Shown here: piece by piece, positions 50,728 through 59,997 of the stretch
How positions within the stretch are numbered: the first letter of the stretch is position 1
Layout of the letters: each line of letters opens with the position of its first letter
Assembly (NCBI RefSeq): GCF_013403955.1
Contig: NZ_JABFDG010000008.1
Coordinates: 124,001 to 188,000, forward strand
DNA: 64,000 bases
Direction: 5' to 3'
DNA from: Winogradskyella vidalii
GTDB taxonomy: Bacteria; Bacteroidota; Bacteroidia; Flavobacteriales; Flavobacteriaceae
The notes under the pieces: generated by a model
Seen by the model: the letters and a program-made list of their open reading frames with translations, nothing else
Databases searched by the model: none
Told to the model about the DNA's origin: nothing
Translations under genes and position numbers: made by a program

Positions 50728-53700
50728 ATGATGAAGATTATAAATCTACTAAATATGCGGTGCGATTTCAAATTACTTTTATTAACAATATTTTTAATCT
50801 GCTTCTCTCAAAGTTTTCTTGCTCAACAATTAGCATTCCCAACTGCATATGGTGCTGGAGCATATACCACTGGAGGTAGAGGTGGGGAGGTAGTTCATGT
50901 AACAAATTTAAATGATAGTGGAGAAGGTTCTTTAAGATGGGCTTTAACAGATGCTTCAAATATAAGTGTGTCAAAAACTATTATTTTCGATGTTAGTGGA
51001 GTTATAAATTTATCATCTGATATTATCCTTTCAGGAGAATCAAGTGGTGGCACAGTAGCAGATGGTTTAACATTTGCAGGGCAGTCAGCACCTCTTGGAG
51101 GTATCACCATAACTGGTGGTAAAATCAGGATGTTTTCAGTTAATAACGTAATTGCTAGATATTTGAAATTTAGAGAAACTACTGCTGTAGACGGTTGCTT
51201 TTCTAATACCAATGGTAATAATATAATTTATGATCATTTATCAGGATCTCATAGTCCTGATATTGTATTTGCATTAGTTTCAAGTGAAAGAATAACGGTA
51301 GATAAAACTTTTCAAAATTGTTTAGTTGGTCAAAGCTTAAATGCGTTAATAATAGGAGATTCATCACCTCCTAATGGAGATGACGGTGGAGATTATTCAG
51401 TTTTAAGAAATGCTTATTATAATATAAGTCATAGAATACCATTCAAAGGGGGAGGGGCGATTAAAGCGGATGCAATCAATAATATTGCTCATAATTGGTC
51501 TGCTAGATTGCTAAGAATGGATCATTGGAATTACACATTAAACCACATAGGTAATCGATATGAAATAGGTTATAATTCGACAAACCAATTATTATTCTGT
51601 AGTTGGAACAATAGACCAGAATACACCCCATCTATATATAATTTAGATAACTATTTAACTCCAGGTAGTTTTAATAATTACTCAAGACCTGAAGGATATG
51701 AAGAAGATGAAAGTTTAGCATGGTCAGAGTTTCAAAACAATTATTCAGAATTACCTTCTGATTGGTTTACATCAACACAACATCCAATCAAAGGTAGGCC
51801 AATTCCAATTTTGTCATCTTCTGAATTAAAAAGTGAAGTATTACCTTTAGTTGGAGCTTGTCAATATATCAAAGATGATGGGTCAGTAGGCTTCTATAGA
51901 GATACGTATGATACAGAATTTGTTAACGGTATAGATACTGATGATACGTCTAGTAGAAATACAACAATAGATTTACCTATTATTTCGCTCTCAAATACAA
52001 GACCAGAAAACTTCTACGTTAGCAACCCACACATCCCAGAAGTATGGTTTGCTGCTAACGTACCAGAAGGACAAGATCATAATGATATTGCACCAAGTGG
52101 TTACACATGGTTAGAAGAATACTTGAACCAAGTTGATGGAGATAATTCAGTCGCAGCAATTGGAGTAGAAAGCATTGACGTTACACCTGAAACATCAGAA
52201 TTACAGTTGCCAGATACACTTCAATTAGAAGTTGTTTTTACACCGACCGATGCTACTAATATAAATGGGGCATGGAGTTCTAGTGACGAATCGTTAGCTA
52301 CTGTAGATACTAATGGTTTAGTAACCCCAATTTCTGAGGGAGAAGTGACAATTACTTTTACAACGGCACAAGGCGGATTTTCAGACACTTCTGTAATAAC
52401 GGTTTTTCCAGAAGCGCTCCTAGCGAGCGCAGGCACTAATCAACAGATTTGTGAAGGTGAAAGTACTACACTTACTGCAAGTGGTGGAGACAATTACTTA
52501 TGGAGTACTGGTGAAACAACTGAAACTATTGAAGTATCACCAGTAGAAACTACAGTTTACACCGTTACAGTTTCAGACGATGCAGGTCAATCAGAAGAAG
52601 CGAGTGTTACAGTCACTGTAAATACTTTACCTGAAGCAAGTGCAGGTGAAAATCAAACAATTTGTGTCGGAGATACTGTTAACTTAATAGCTACGGGAGG
52701 CACAACTTATCTTTGGAATACCGGTGAAACTACAGCATCTATAGAAGTTAACCCTACCGTTGAAACGGTATATACCGTTGAAGTTAGTAATGAAAACTGT
52801 TCTAGTACTGCTGAAGTTACTGTTTCTGTTAATGATTTACCTAATATTATTTTATCTGAAGATGTTGTTATTGTTGAAGGAGAATCCACAACATTAACTG
52901 CTAGTGGAAGTGATAATTACGAGTGGAGTACAGGAGAAACCACTGAATCAATTACGGTGACTCCAATAGCGACATCAACTTACTCTGTTAGTACCATTGG
53001 TGTTAATGGTTGTTTAAATAATGCTGAAGTCACTGTTACAGTGGTTCCAGAAATGAATATATCTATTAGTGAAGCTATCACTATTTGTAGTGGGGAAGAT
53101 GTTACTTTAACCGCAACAGGTGGCGTGAATTATACTTGGAGTACAGGTGATTTAGGAGCAGAACTTAGTGTTAGTCCTACAACTACCTCCACTTATACGG
53201 TTACTGTTGAAGACGAATATGGTTTTACAGCAACCGATAGTGTTACAGTAACAGTAAACGAATTACCCAATATTTCATTGGGAGATGACATTTTTATAAT
53301 GGTTGGTAATTCGGCAACACTTACAGCTAGTGGAGGTACTACGTATGTATGGAGTACAGGGGAGACCTCTACTGAGATTATTGTTAGTCCAGAAGTAACT
53401 TCAACTTATACAGTTACAGGAGATTCAGAAAATGGTTGCCAAAATACAGCAGAGATAACGGTTACAGTTATTGAGACTTTAAATGCTGATGCAGGAGAGG
53501 ATGCAATAATATGCCTAGGAGAAAGTATTACTCTAGATGCGTCTGGAGGGATTAGTTATACATGGAATACTGGAGCTACAGGTGCTACACCAACGGTATC
53601 TCCTACAGAAACGACTACATATAGTGTTACCGTTACTGATGGCTATGGAAATTCCGATACAGATGAAGTAATAATTACTGTAAATCCAGCTCCTACTGTT

Positions 53701-55905
53701 AATGCAGGGGAGGACCAATACATTTGTCCAAATGAAGCAATCACTTTAACAGCGACTTCAGAAAATGGAGATTCCTATTTATGGAGTACGGGTGAAACTT
53801 CGGCATCTATTACGGTGAGTCCTACTGAAGATACAACTTATACGGTTCAGGCATTTAATGCGACATGTGCTGTAAATGATGAGGTTACTGTTAATATATT
53901 ACCGATACCTGAGTTAACTCTAACTGATAATGTTTCTATTGTAGCTGGAAATTCAGCAGAATTAGTTGCTGCTGGTGGTGATTCGTATTTATGGAATACA
54001 GGAGTAACAACAAGTACTATTTCTGTTAGTCCTTTGGAGACAACAACCTACACGGTAACAGCTTATTTAGAAGGTGGATGTGAATTAACATCAGAAGTTA
54101 CTGTAACAGTAATACCAGAAGTTATTGCTAATGCAGGTAATGATGTTGAAATATGCTTTGGAGAGAGTGCAAGCTTAAATGCATCTGGAGGTGTCTCTTA
54201 TCTATGGAATACTGGTGGTACAGGTGCAACACCAACTGTTTCTCCATCGGAAACCACAACTTATACCGTGACAGTTTCTGATGATTTTGGAAATACAGAT
54301 TCCGATTCTGTAACTGTGACAGTGAATGATTTACCAGATTTGCTAGTTAATGATGCTATTACGATTTTAGAAGGAGAAAGCACTAATCTAACTGTAAGTG
54401 GTGCTGAAACTTACCTTTGGAGTACAGGAGAAACTTCAAACTCAATTATTGTTAATCCAACAGAAACTACAACCTATAGTGTTACCGGCTTATCTTCTAG
54501 TGGTTGTGAATCCGTAGAAAACGTTACTGTTACAGTTATACCTTTGGTCATTGCTAGCGCAGGAAATGATGTTGAAATTTGTTCAGGAGAGAGTGTTACT
54601 TTAAATGCATCAGGAGGTACTGGTTATGCTTGGGATACAGGGCAAACAACGAATTCAATTACAGTGAGTCCAACAGCAACGACAACATATACTGTTTTGG
54701 TTTCTAATGATTTTGGAAACACAGATTCAGCGAGTGTCACTGTCACAGTAAACGAATCCCCTGATATTTATCTAAGTGAAAATATTACTATTATTGAAGG
54801 TGAAAGTACAAGCTTATTAGTTGAAGGTGCTGATTCATATCTTTGGAATACGGGAGAAACTTCGAGTTCAATTACTGTAAGTCCTACCCAGACGACTACC
54901 TATTCCGTAGTTGGTACATCTAACTCTTGTAATAGTGTATTAGCAGAAGTGACTGTTACGGTAATCCCTGTATTTGTTACTACTGCAGGTGAAGATACTT
55001 ATGTGTGTGACAACCAAACTTATGAAGTGGTTTTAACAGCAGGTGAAGGTGATACTCATTTGTGGAGTACAGGTGAAACGACACAAAGTATAGTTGTTAG
55101 TCCATTATCTACTACAACATATACGGTTACAGTAACACAGGAAGAGCAAATAGCTGAAGATGAGGTAGTGGTTAATGTGGATCCTAGTCCCGTAGTAACT
55201 ATTGCTAACGGTGAGAGTGTAGAAATTTTACAAGGAGATTTTGTTACATTAACAGCTTCAGGTGCTAATACTTACGAATGGAATAATGGAGCATCACAGC
55301 CTAATATTGCTGTTAGCCCTAATACGACCACAACTTATGAGGTTAAAGGTTATATTGGAGAGTGTTACGACGAAAAGCAAGTTACTGTAAACGTGTTACA
55401 GCCCGTTTTTGCAGATGCAGGTGAAGATGTGTTTATTTGCTTAGGAGAAACGACAACCTTAACAGCATCAGGCGGAGATGATTATGTATGGAGTACTGGA
55501 GATACTACAGCGTCAATAGAAGTTTCACCAGATGTAACAACAGATTATACCGTTACGGTTTTTAATGCTCTAGATTTTGAAGAAGCTACAGTCACTGTTG
55601 AAGTCGATGCTAATTGTTTACCAGAAGATGGCAACCCAGGTACAGAATCGGTTGATTTCACCTATGATATTTATCCTAATCCTGCTTCAGAAGTAGTTAA
55701 TATAAGATTATCAGGAACTTTAAATGTATCGGATATTTATATGTTTGATGTCACAGGAAAGTTAATCAAACGAACGAATATAACGAATGAAAACTTATCG
55801 GCTACAACTACACAAATTGATATTAGCACTTTACAACCAGGAGTCTATTTTATTAAACTAATAGATGATGAAAGAAATATTACAAAAAAGTTGATTGTGG
55901 AGTAA
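50728..55905 (+). CDS. Secreted pectate-lyase-like (PL1) protein with 15 Ig-like repeats and T9SS sorting domain
   Basis: The 1725-residue protein has a signal peptide (cleavage after about residue 32, FLAQQ). Residues 33-470 are a parallel beta-helix like PL1 pectate lyases (FPTAYGAGAYTTGGRGG, then GEVVHVTNLNDSGEGSLRWA). The region matching the lyase DH is NNIIYDHLSGSH (Asp169, His170) and the arginine region SHRIPFKGG (His235-Pro238). A BIG2 bacterial Ig domain (about 477-562, IDVTPETSELQLPDTLQL) follows, then 15 repeats of about 70 residues (564-1630) and a type A sorting domain (VDFTYDIYPNPASEVVNIRL to LIVE). It should be exported by the T9SS and probably acts on polysaccharide. It is divergent from the flippase run; in context it could cut the polymer this locus makes. 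Confidence 0.88.
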   Translation: MMKIINLLNMRCDFKLLLLTIFLICFSQSFLAQQLAFPTAYGAGAYTTGGRGGEVVHVTNLNDSGEGSLRWALTDASNISVSKTIIFDVSGVINLSSDIILSGESSGGTVADGLTFAGQSAPLGGITITGGKIRMFSVNNVIARYLKFRETTAVDGCFSNTNGNNIIYDHLSGSHSPDIVFALVSSERITVDKTFQNCLVGQSLNALIIGDSSPPNGDDGGDYSVLRNAYYNISHRIPFKGGGAIKADAINNIAHNWSARLLRMDHWNYTLNHIGNRYEIGYNSTNQLLFCSWNNRPEYTPSIYNLDNYLTPGSFNNYSRPEGYEEDESLAWSEFQNNYSELPSDWFTSTQHPIKGRPIPILSSSELKSEVLPLVGACQYIKDDGSVGFYRDTYDTEFVNGIDTDDTSSRNTTIDLPIISLSNTRPENFYVSNPHIPEVWFAANVPEGQDHNDIAPSGYTWLEEYLNQVDGDNSVAAIGVESIDVTPETSELQLPDTLQLEVVFTPTDATNINGAWSSSDESLATVDTNGLVTPISEGEVTITFTTAQGGFSDTSVITVFPEALLASAGTNQQICEGESTTLTASGGDNYLWSTGETTETIEVSPVETTVYTVTVSDDAGQSEEASVTVTVNTLPEASAGENQTICVGDTVNLIATGGTTYLWNTGETTASIEVNPTVETVYTVEVSNENCSSTAEVTVSVNDLPNIILSEDVVIVEGESTTLTASGSDNYEWSTGETTESITVTPIATSTYSVSTIGVNGCLNNAEVTVTVVPEMNISISEAITICSGEDVTLTATGGVNYTWSTGDLGAELSVSPTTTSTYTVTVEDEYGFTATDSVTVTVNELPNISLGDDIFIMVGNSATLTASGGTTYVWSTGETSTEIIVSPEVTSTYTVTGDSENGCQNTAEITVTVIETLNADAGEDAIICLGESITLDASGGISYTWNTGATGATPTVSPTETTTYSVTVTDGYGNSDTDEVIITVNPAPTVNAGEDQYICPNEAITLTATSENGDSYLWSTGETSASITVSPTEDTTYTVQAFNATCAVNDEVTVNILPIPELTLTDNVSIVAGNSAELVAAGGDSYLWNTGVTTSTISVSPLETTTYTVTAYLEGGCELTSEVTVTVIPEVIANAGNDVEICFGESASLNASGGVSYLWNTGGTGATPTVSPSETTTYTVTVSDDFGNTDSDSVTVTVNDLPDLLVNDAITILEGESTNLTVSGAETYLWSTGETSNSIIVNPTETTTYSVTGLSSSGCESVENVTVTVIPLVIASAGNDVEICSGESVTLNASGGTGYAWDTGQTTNSITVSPTATTTYTVLVSNDFGNTDSASVTVTVNESPDIYLSENITIIEGESTSLLVEGADSYLWNTGETSSSITVSPTQTTTYSVVGTSNSCNSVLAEVTVTVIPVFVTTAGEDTYVCDNQTYEVVLTAGEGDTHLWSTGETTQSIVVSPLSTTTYTVTVTQEEQIAEDEVVVNVDPSPVVTIANGESVEILQGDFVTLTASGANTYEWNNGASQPNIAVSPNTTTTYEVKGYIGECYDEKQVTVNVLQPVFADAGEDVFICLGETTTLTASGGDDYVWSTGDTTASIEVSPDVTTDYTVTVFNALDFEEATVTVEVDANCLPEDGNPGTESVDFTYDIYPNPASEVVNIRLSGTLNVSDIYMFDVTGKLIKRTNITNENLSATTTQIDISTLQPGVYFIKLIDDERNITKKLIVE
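52417..55617 (+). repeat. Fifteen tandem Ig-like coding repeats of about 213 bases
   Basis: The repeats share the core LxASGGxxYLWSTGETTxSI, VSPTETTTYTVTV, and VTVTVxxxP. They alternate: odd-type units start with AGxDxxIC and even-type units start with a VxIxEGES-like segment and carry a later single Cys. The alternation suggests the unit of expansion was often a pair. Dispersed identity at DNA level is low except in units 9-12. Confidence 0.85.
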
Positions 55906-56357
55906 TTAAAAAAGTATAGCATAGAACTCAGATTCATATGTAATTTGACATAAATCTTTTCTTCTATTTCTAGTAATTAGATTTGGAAGTTGGATTAAAA
56001 TAATATTACTGTTAAAAGGGATGTGGATATAAAGAATTAAATTATTAAGAAAGTAATATTACGATTTCACGTATTTACATTTACTATTAATTTAAGCTTT
56101 AATGGCATTAAACTCAAGGTGTTTTTGCTCTGGGTTAGTATAAGGTATTATTATTATTATTAAATATTTAACAAAAATACATCAAGAATTGGGCTTAAAA
56201 ATGATTATTTGTGAATAACATACTATTATATTGAAATAGAGAGAAATAGAGGTGAAATATATTCAAACATAATTGTTTTTATGGACGAATCATTGATAAG
56301 GCCAGCTATTGTCAACATAATTATAGAGTTATGAGTATATACGAATATATGAGTTCA
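55906..56357. other. Convergent intergenic region with possible gene remnant
   Basis: The 450 bases between the lyase stop and the polymerase stop contain an (ATT)n run at about 56147-56165. On the minus strand at 56093-56175 there is an open stretch ending IPYTNPEQKHLEFNAIKA and a stop, which looks like a real protein C-terminus cut off by stops upstream. Nothing else is recognised. Confidence 0.4.
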
Positions 56358-57467
56358 TTATTCTATTAATATGTTGCCTTTGTCAGAATTATCCTTAAAT
56401 ATATAAATTTGATATTGTATCCACATAGCTGCAAAGGTGAGATAAAAGAAACCAAAAAAGTTATGATTAGCCATTAAGAATAATACTAGTGCGATAATTT
56501 GCATTATTAGATTTGGTGCTTTTTTAAAGTGTATTGTACTCCAAGCTAGTAAGTGAATAAAATAAGATATAAAAATCAAAAAAGGAAGAATACCAGCCTC
56601 TCCAATAACCCTTAAATAAGAGTTGTGTACTCCTAAACCAGCATCACCTTTACCAGAAAAAGTACCAAAGCCATTACCTAATAGTGGTGACTCTAAAATT
56701 TGGTCGTAAAATAACGCCCAAGTCTCTGTTCTAGAATCACTATTTACTTCTTGTACTGATACACTCTCATTATTTAATATACTTTTTAATTGTTCAAAGC
56801 GTGGGTTGTTTAATCCGATTGTGTCACCAATAAAAAATAAGGTTCCTATAATCAAAAAGCCAATACCAAAAATGCGTATATTTTTTATGCTTATTTTTAA
56901 GGAGATAATATTTAACAAAATCCATATAACAATAAATGATCTAGAAAATGTCAAAAGTCCAGCAAGTGTAAATATAAATTGACCTATAAGTTTTAAACTG
57001 ATTTGTTTTAAACCATACGTTGTAGCATAGCCAGTTATACAAATAAAACCAGCAACATTTGGATTAAGGTAAAAGCCCGAGTACCGGCCAAAATCACTCG
57101 GAAAAAATATAGCATGTATTATAATAGTTGACGCACCAAATAAAAGAAAAGAATAAAATTCAACAATACTAATATTTTTAGTTAGTTCATAACCACATAT
57201 TATAAATATAAAATACTTAATAGCCTCAAATACAAATGCGATTGTTTCTCCAGGGTATTTGAAACTAGAAATTAAAAAAAATGAAAGTGCTATAATTATA
57301 AGCCACCAATTAGGAGTTGTTTTTTCTTCTAAAAAATAATAGACTATCAATAATCCTATAGTTGCAAGGCTTAATAGAGCACCTAAAGCAGAACCATAAA
57401 CAGAAAGTGCTATTGATGGTAAATTTAATATTACCAGTGCAAAACAGATATATTTTAAAATCTTCAT
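56358..57467 (-). CDS. O-antigen ligase / Wzy polymerase family membrane protein
   Basis: The 369-residue protein has about 10-12 membrane helices (for example KILKYICFALVILNLPSIAL at the start and FLIFISYFIHLLAWSTI near the end). The large periplasmic loop has the family motif ESPLLGNGFGTFSGKGDAG followed by GLGVHNSYLRVIGEAG, where HNSYL is the catalytic His region of the Wzy_C/WaaL fold. It either joins repeat units (Wzy) or ligates the polymer to lipid A core. Length and locus context favour Wzy. It is the last gene of a second minus-strand set. Confidence 0.82.
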   Translation of the reverse strand: MKILKYICFALVILNLPSIALSVYGSALGALLSLATIGLLIVYYFLEEKTTPNWWLIIIALSFFLISSFKYPGETIAFVFEAIKYFIFIICGYELTKNISIVEFYSFLLFGASTIIIHAIFFPSDFGRYSGFYLNPNVAGFICITGYATTYGLKQISLKLIGQFIFTLAGLLTFSRSFIVIWILLNIISLKISIKNIRIFGIGFLIIGTLFFIGDTIGLNNPRFEQLKSILNNESVSVQEVNSDSRTETWALFYDQILESPLLGNGFGTFSGKGDAGLGVHNSYLRVIGEAGILPFLIFISYFIHLLAWSTIHFKKAPNLIMQIIALVLFLMANHNFFGFFYLTFAAMWIQYQIYIFKDNSDKGNILIE

Positions 57468-57539
57468 TATTTCTAGATTATTTGAATAATAAGTTTTTCA
57501 TAATTTATCTTAACAAATTTGATTCATTGCTTTTTTTAG

Positions 57540-58973
57540 TTAAAATTGGAAGTAGATAAACTCTTGTTGCTCTCCTGTAAAACTAAACATTAAAATTATC
57601 AATAAGAAATAAAAAGACCATCGTAAAGGCTTGTTTAAATAATCTATTTTTTGGATAGCGAACTCACCAAATCTTCCTAGCCATTCAATAATTATAAAAA
57701 ATATGAGGAGTACTATTATGGTAATTGGAAATAAATCTGGTTTTGAAAATATTGAGATTGTAAATATATTTTTTATATAAATAAATGCTTGAGTAACATT
57801 ATCTGCTCTAAAAAATACCCAAGCAATTAGAGTTAAAAAAAAAGTAAAACTCATTTGCCCAAGTTCTCTCAAGGTAGGAAGAAATTTTCCCTCAGCTACA
57901 AGACCTGTATTAACCCTATTTTTATTTAGAAGAAGTAGTGGTAAGAAATAGATAGCATTTAATGCTCCCCAAACAATAAAGGTCCAATTGGCTCCGTGCC
58001 AAAATCCGCTAACAATAAAAATAATAAAAGTGTTTCTGATTTTCATTCTCAAGCCTCCTTTACTTCCTCCTAGTGGAATGTATAGATAGTCTCTAAACCA
58101 TGTAGACAATGAAATATGCCATCGTCTCCAAAATTCAGCAATATCCCTCGAAAAATAAGGAAAGGCAAAATTTCGTTTTAAATCGAAACCAAATAACCTA
58201 GAGATACCTATGGCTATGTCTGAATAGCCTGAAAAGTCTCCATAGATTTGAAAAGCAAAGAAAAAAGCACCTAACAATAATGTGCTTCCAGAATAGTCTT
58301 CATAATTATTGAAAATTATATTAGCATATTTAGCACAATTATCTGCGATAACAACTTTTTTGAATAAGCCCCAAAGCACTTGACGTAAGCCATCAACAGC
58401 TTTAGCGTAATTAAAATTACGTTTTTTATGAAATTGTGGTAGTAGATTGGTTGCTCTTTCAATTGGTCCAGCAACTAATTGAGGAAAAAAACTAACAAAA
58501 GCCATAAAGCCAACAAAATCTTTAGTGGGCTCAAGCTTATTTTTATAAACATCAATTGTGTAACTTAAGGTTTGAAATGTATAGAAGCTAATACCAACAG
58601 GTAATATTATATTCAAGGTATTGATGCTAAGTTTTGAACCGAAAAAAGTAAATGATTCAACAATGCTATCGATAAAAAAGTTATAATATTTAAAAAAACC
58701 TAAAAAGCCAAGATTAATAGAAATACTAATCCATAAAAGAACTTTGCGTTTTAATTTTTTTTTTGTTGAATTTAAAGATAAACCAATAGAATAATCGACT
58801 ACAGAACTAAAAAGTATTAATAATAAAAATCTCCAATCCCACCAACCATAGAAAACATAACTAGAAATAGCTATTAATAAATTTTGACATTTAATGCGTT
58901 GGCTCCCTAGGAGCCAGTATATTATAAAAACTATTGGAAGGAATAGAAAGAATTCAATTGAATTAAATAGCAT
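57540..58973 (-). CDS. MBOAT family O-acyltransferase (AlgI-like)
   Basis: The 477-residue integral membrane protein starts MLFNSIEFFLFLPIVFIIYW like AlgI and has PQLVAGPIERATNLLPQF, FGFDLKRNFAFPYFSRDIAE, FWRRWHISLSTWFRDYLYIP and the catalytic-His block FIVSGFWHGANWTFIVWG. It moves acyl groups from a cytosolic donor across the inner membrane for O-acetylation of a polymer. An SGNH-like gene lies 20 bases upstream, as AlgJ-type partners do in the alginate system. The acceptor is probably the locus polysaccharide. Confidence 0.92.
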   Translation of the reverse strand: MLFNSIEFFLFLPIVFIIYWLLGSQRIKCQNLLIAISSYVFYGWWDWRFLLLILFSSVVDYSIGLSLNSTKKKLKRKVLLWISISINLGFLGFFKYYNFFIDSIVESFTFFGSKLSINTLNIILPVGISFYTFQTLSYTIDVYKNKLEPTKDFVGFMAFVSFFPQLVAGPIERATNLLPQFHKKRNFNYAKAVDGLRQVLWGLFKKVVIADNCAKYANIIFNNYEDYSGSTLLLGAFFFAFQIYGDFSGYSDIAIGISRLFGFDLKRNFAFPYFSRDIAEFWRRWHISLSTWFRDYLYIPLGGSKGGLRMKIRNTFIIFIVSGFWHGANWTFIVWGALNAIYFLPLLLLNKNRVNTGLVAEGKFLPTLRELGQMSFTFFLTLIAWVFFRADNVTQAFIYIKNIFTISIFSKPDLFPITIIVLLIFFIIIEWLGRFGEFAIQKIDYLNKPLRWSFYFLLIILMFSFTGEQQEFIYFQF

Positions 58974-58993
58974 TTTACTTTAAATTAGTTTAA

Positions 58994-59950
58994 TTAATAG
59001 TCTTGTATTACCTCAATAAGTTGTTTACTTATTTTTTCTGCACCCCTGTAATTTGCATGATGATAATCTGAAAACTCAAAATCATTATATTCGTAACTTT
59101 TATATGTATTAAAGTCGTAAAAAGGAATTCCGTATTTAAATAAAAAAGTATTATAAAATTCTTTTTCGTCTTGAACTTTGCTTAATGCAATACGTGATGG
59201 AGGGTAGGGTGATCTTACGCAAATCAATTTAATATTGTGTTTTTGTGTAAGTTTATAGATTTTATTAAAATACTTTTGAAAACGCTTTTGATTAAAAGTG
59301 GTATTTTCAAAATTAGAAATAGGTTTAAATTTATTTATTTGTTTTTTTGTGACTGAGGTTGTGTCATATAAATAGCCTCTTATCCATCTGTTATTTTGTG
59401 TTTTTTCTTCCTTTTTAGCAAATAATGAACCTAAATCTTGTTTTATATAATTGTTAAATTTTGATAAAGGTATGAAGTAATTTGTTATACCTTTTTCACC
59501 ATATCCATCTACCACTAAATCGTATTTGTTTTGATAAGAATTAAAAAAAGAAGCATTAGAAAATATTTGATAAAAGTCATGGCTATTATCAGATGAAGGT
59601 AAAAACATTTCTAAAACAATATATTTAGGGTTCTGATATTCTAATATTTCTTTAAGAGAATAATAAGATTCTGCAATATCTTGAGCAGAAGTCCCCATAT
59701 TGTAAGATTTAAGATTTAAACCTTTATCTATTATATCTGGATTGTAAGCAGTATAAGCTCTGCTGGATCCAAGAATAATTAAATCGTACGTATTGGTGTT
59801 GGAATGTATATCATTCCATTTTAAATAGTTTTTATGAGTCTTATTTTTAATGGCTTCATATGCAGGATACTCATAAATACTTAACACAATCAAATTGATT
59901 AACACAAACAGAAATACACTAAAAGATATTTGTTTTAAGAATTTTTTCAT
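58994..59950 (-). CDS. SGNH-like periplasmic protein, probable acyl-transfer partner of the MBOAT
   Basis: The 318-residue protein has an N-terminal membrane anchor (SFSVFLFVLINLIVLSIYEY, about 10-28) and an outer domain with the SGNH block I YDLIILGSSRAYTAYNP (Ser in GSSR) and the final block NDFEFSDYHHANYRGAEKI with an Asp-x-x-His-type pair. The middle has LNLKSYNMGTSAQDIAESYY. It resembles AlgJ/AlgX-type proteins that finish O-acetylation in the periplasm. It is 21 bases upstream of the MBOAT gene. A DUF family of similar anchored SGNH proteins is an alternative label. Confidence 0.78.
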   Translation of the reverse strand: MKKFLKQISFSVFLFVLINLIVLSIYEYPAYEAIKNKTHKNYLKWNDIHSNTNTYDLIILGSSRAYTAYNPDIIDKGLNLKSYNMGTSAQDIAESYYSLKEILEYQNPKYIVLEMFLPSSDNSHDFYQIFSNASFFNSYQNKYDLVVDGYGEKGITNYFIPLSKFNNYIKQDLGSLFAKKEEKTQNNRWIRGYLYDTTSVTKKQINKFKPISNFENTTFNQKRFQKYFNKIYKLTQKHNIKLICVRSPYPPSRIALSKVQDEKEFYNTFLFKYGIPFYDFNTYKSYEYNDFEFSDYHHANYRGAEKISKQLIEVIQDY

Positions 59951-59997
59951 CAGAAAATATTTAACTGTATTGAAAGTTTATTGCTATAATTTATTTT

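Noticed and set aside
50895..51212. Minus-strand open frames inside the lyase gene
   Set aside because: They are antisense frames opened by the repeat-rich Thr/Ser composition of the real gene; no motifs.
52417..55617. CRISPR-like or satellite repeat
   Set aside because: Periodicity is about 213 bases and is a protein repeat in one frame with family Ig-like consensus, not a short direct repeat with spacers.
56147..56166. (ATT)n microsatellite as a phase-variable tract
   Set aside because: It is in an intergenic region after both convergent genes, so a change in length would not affect a frame or promoter I can see.
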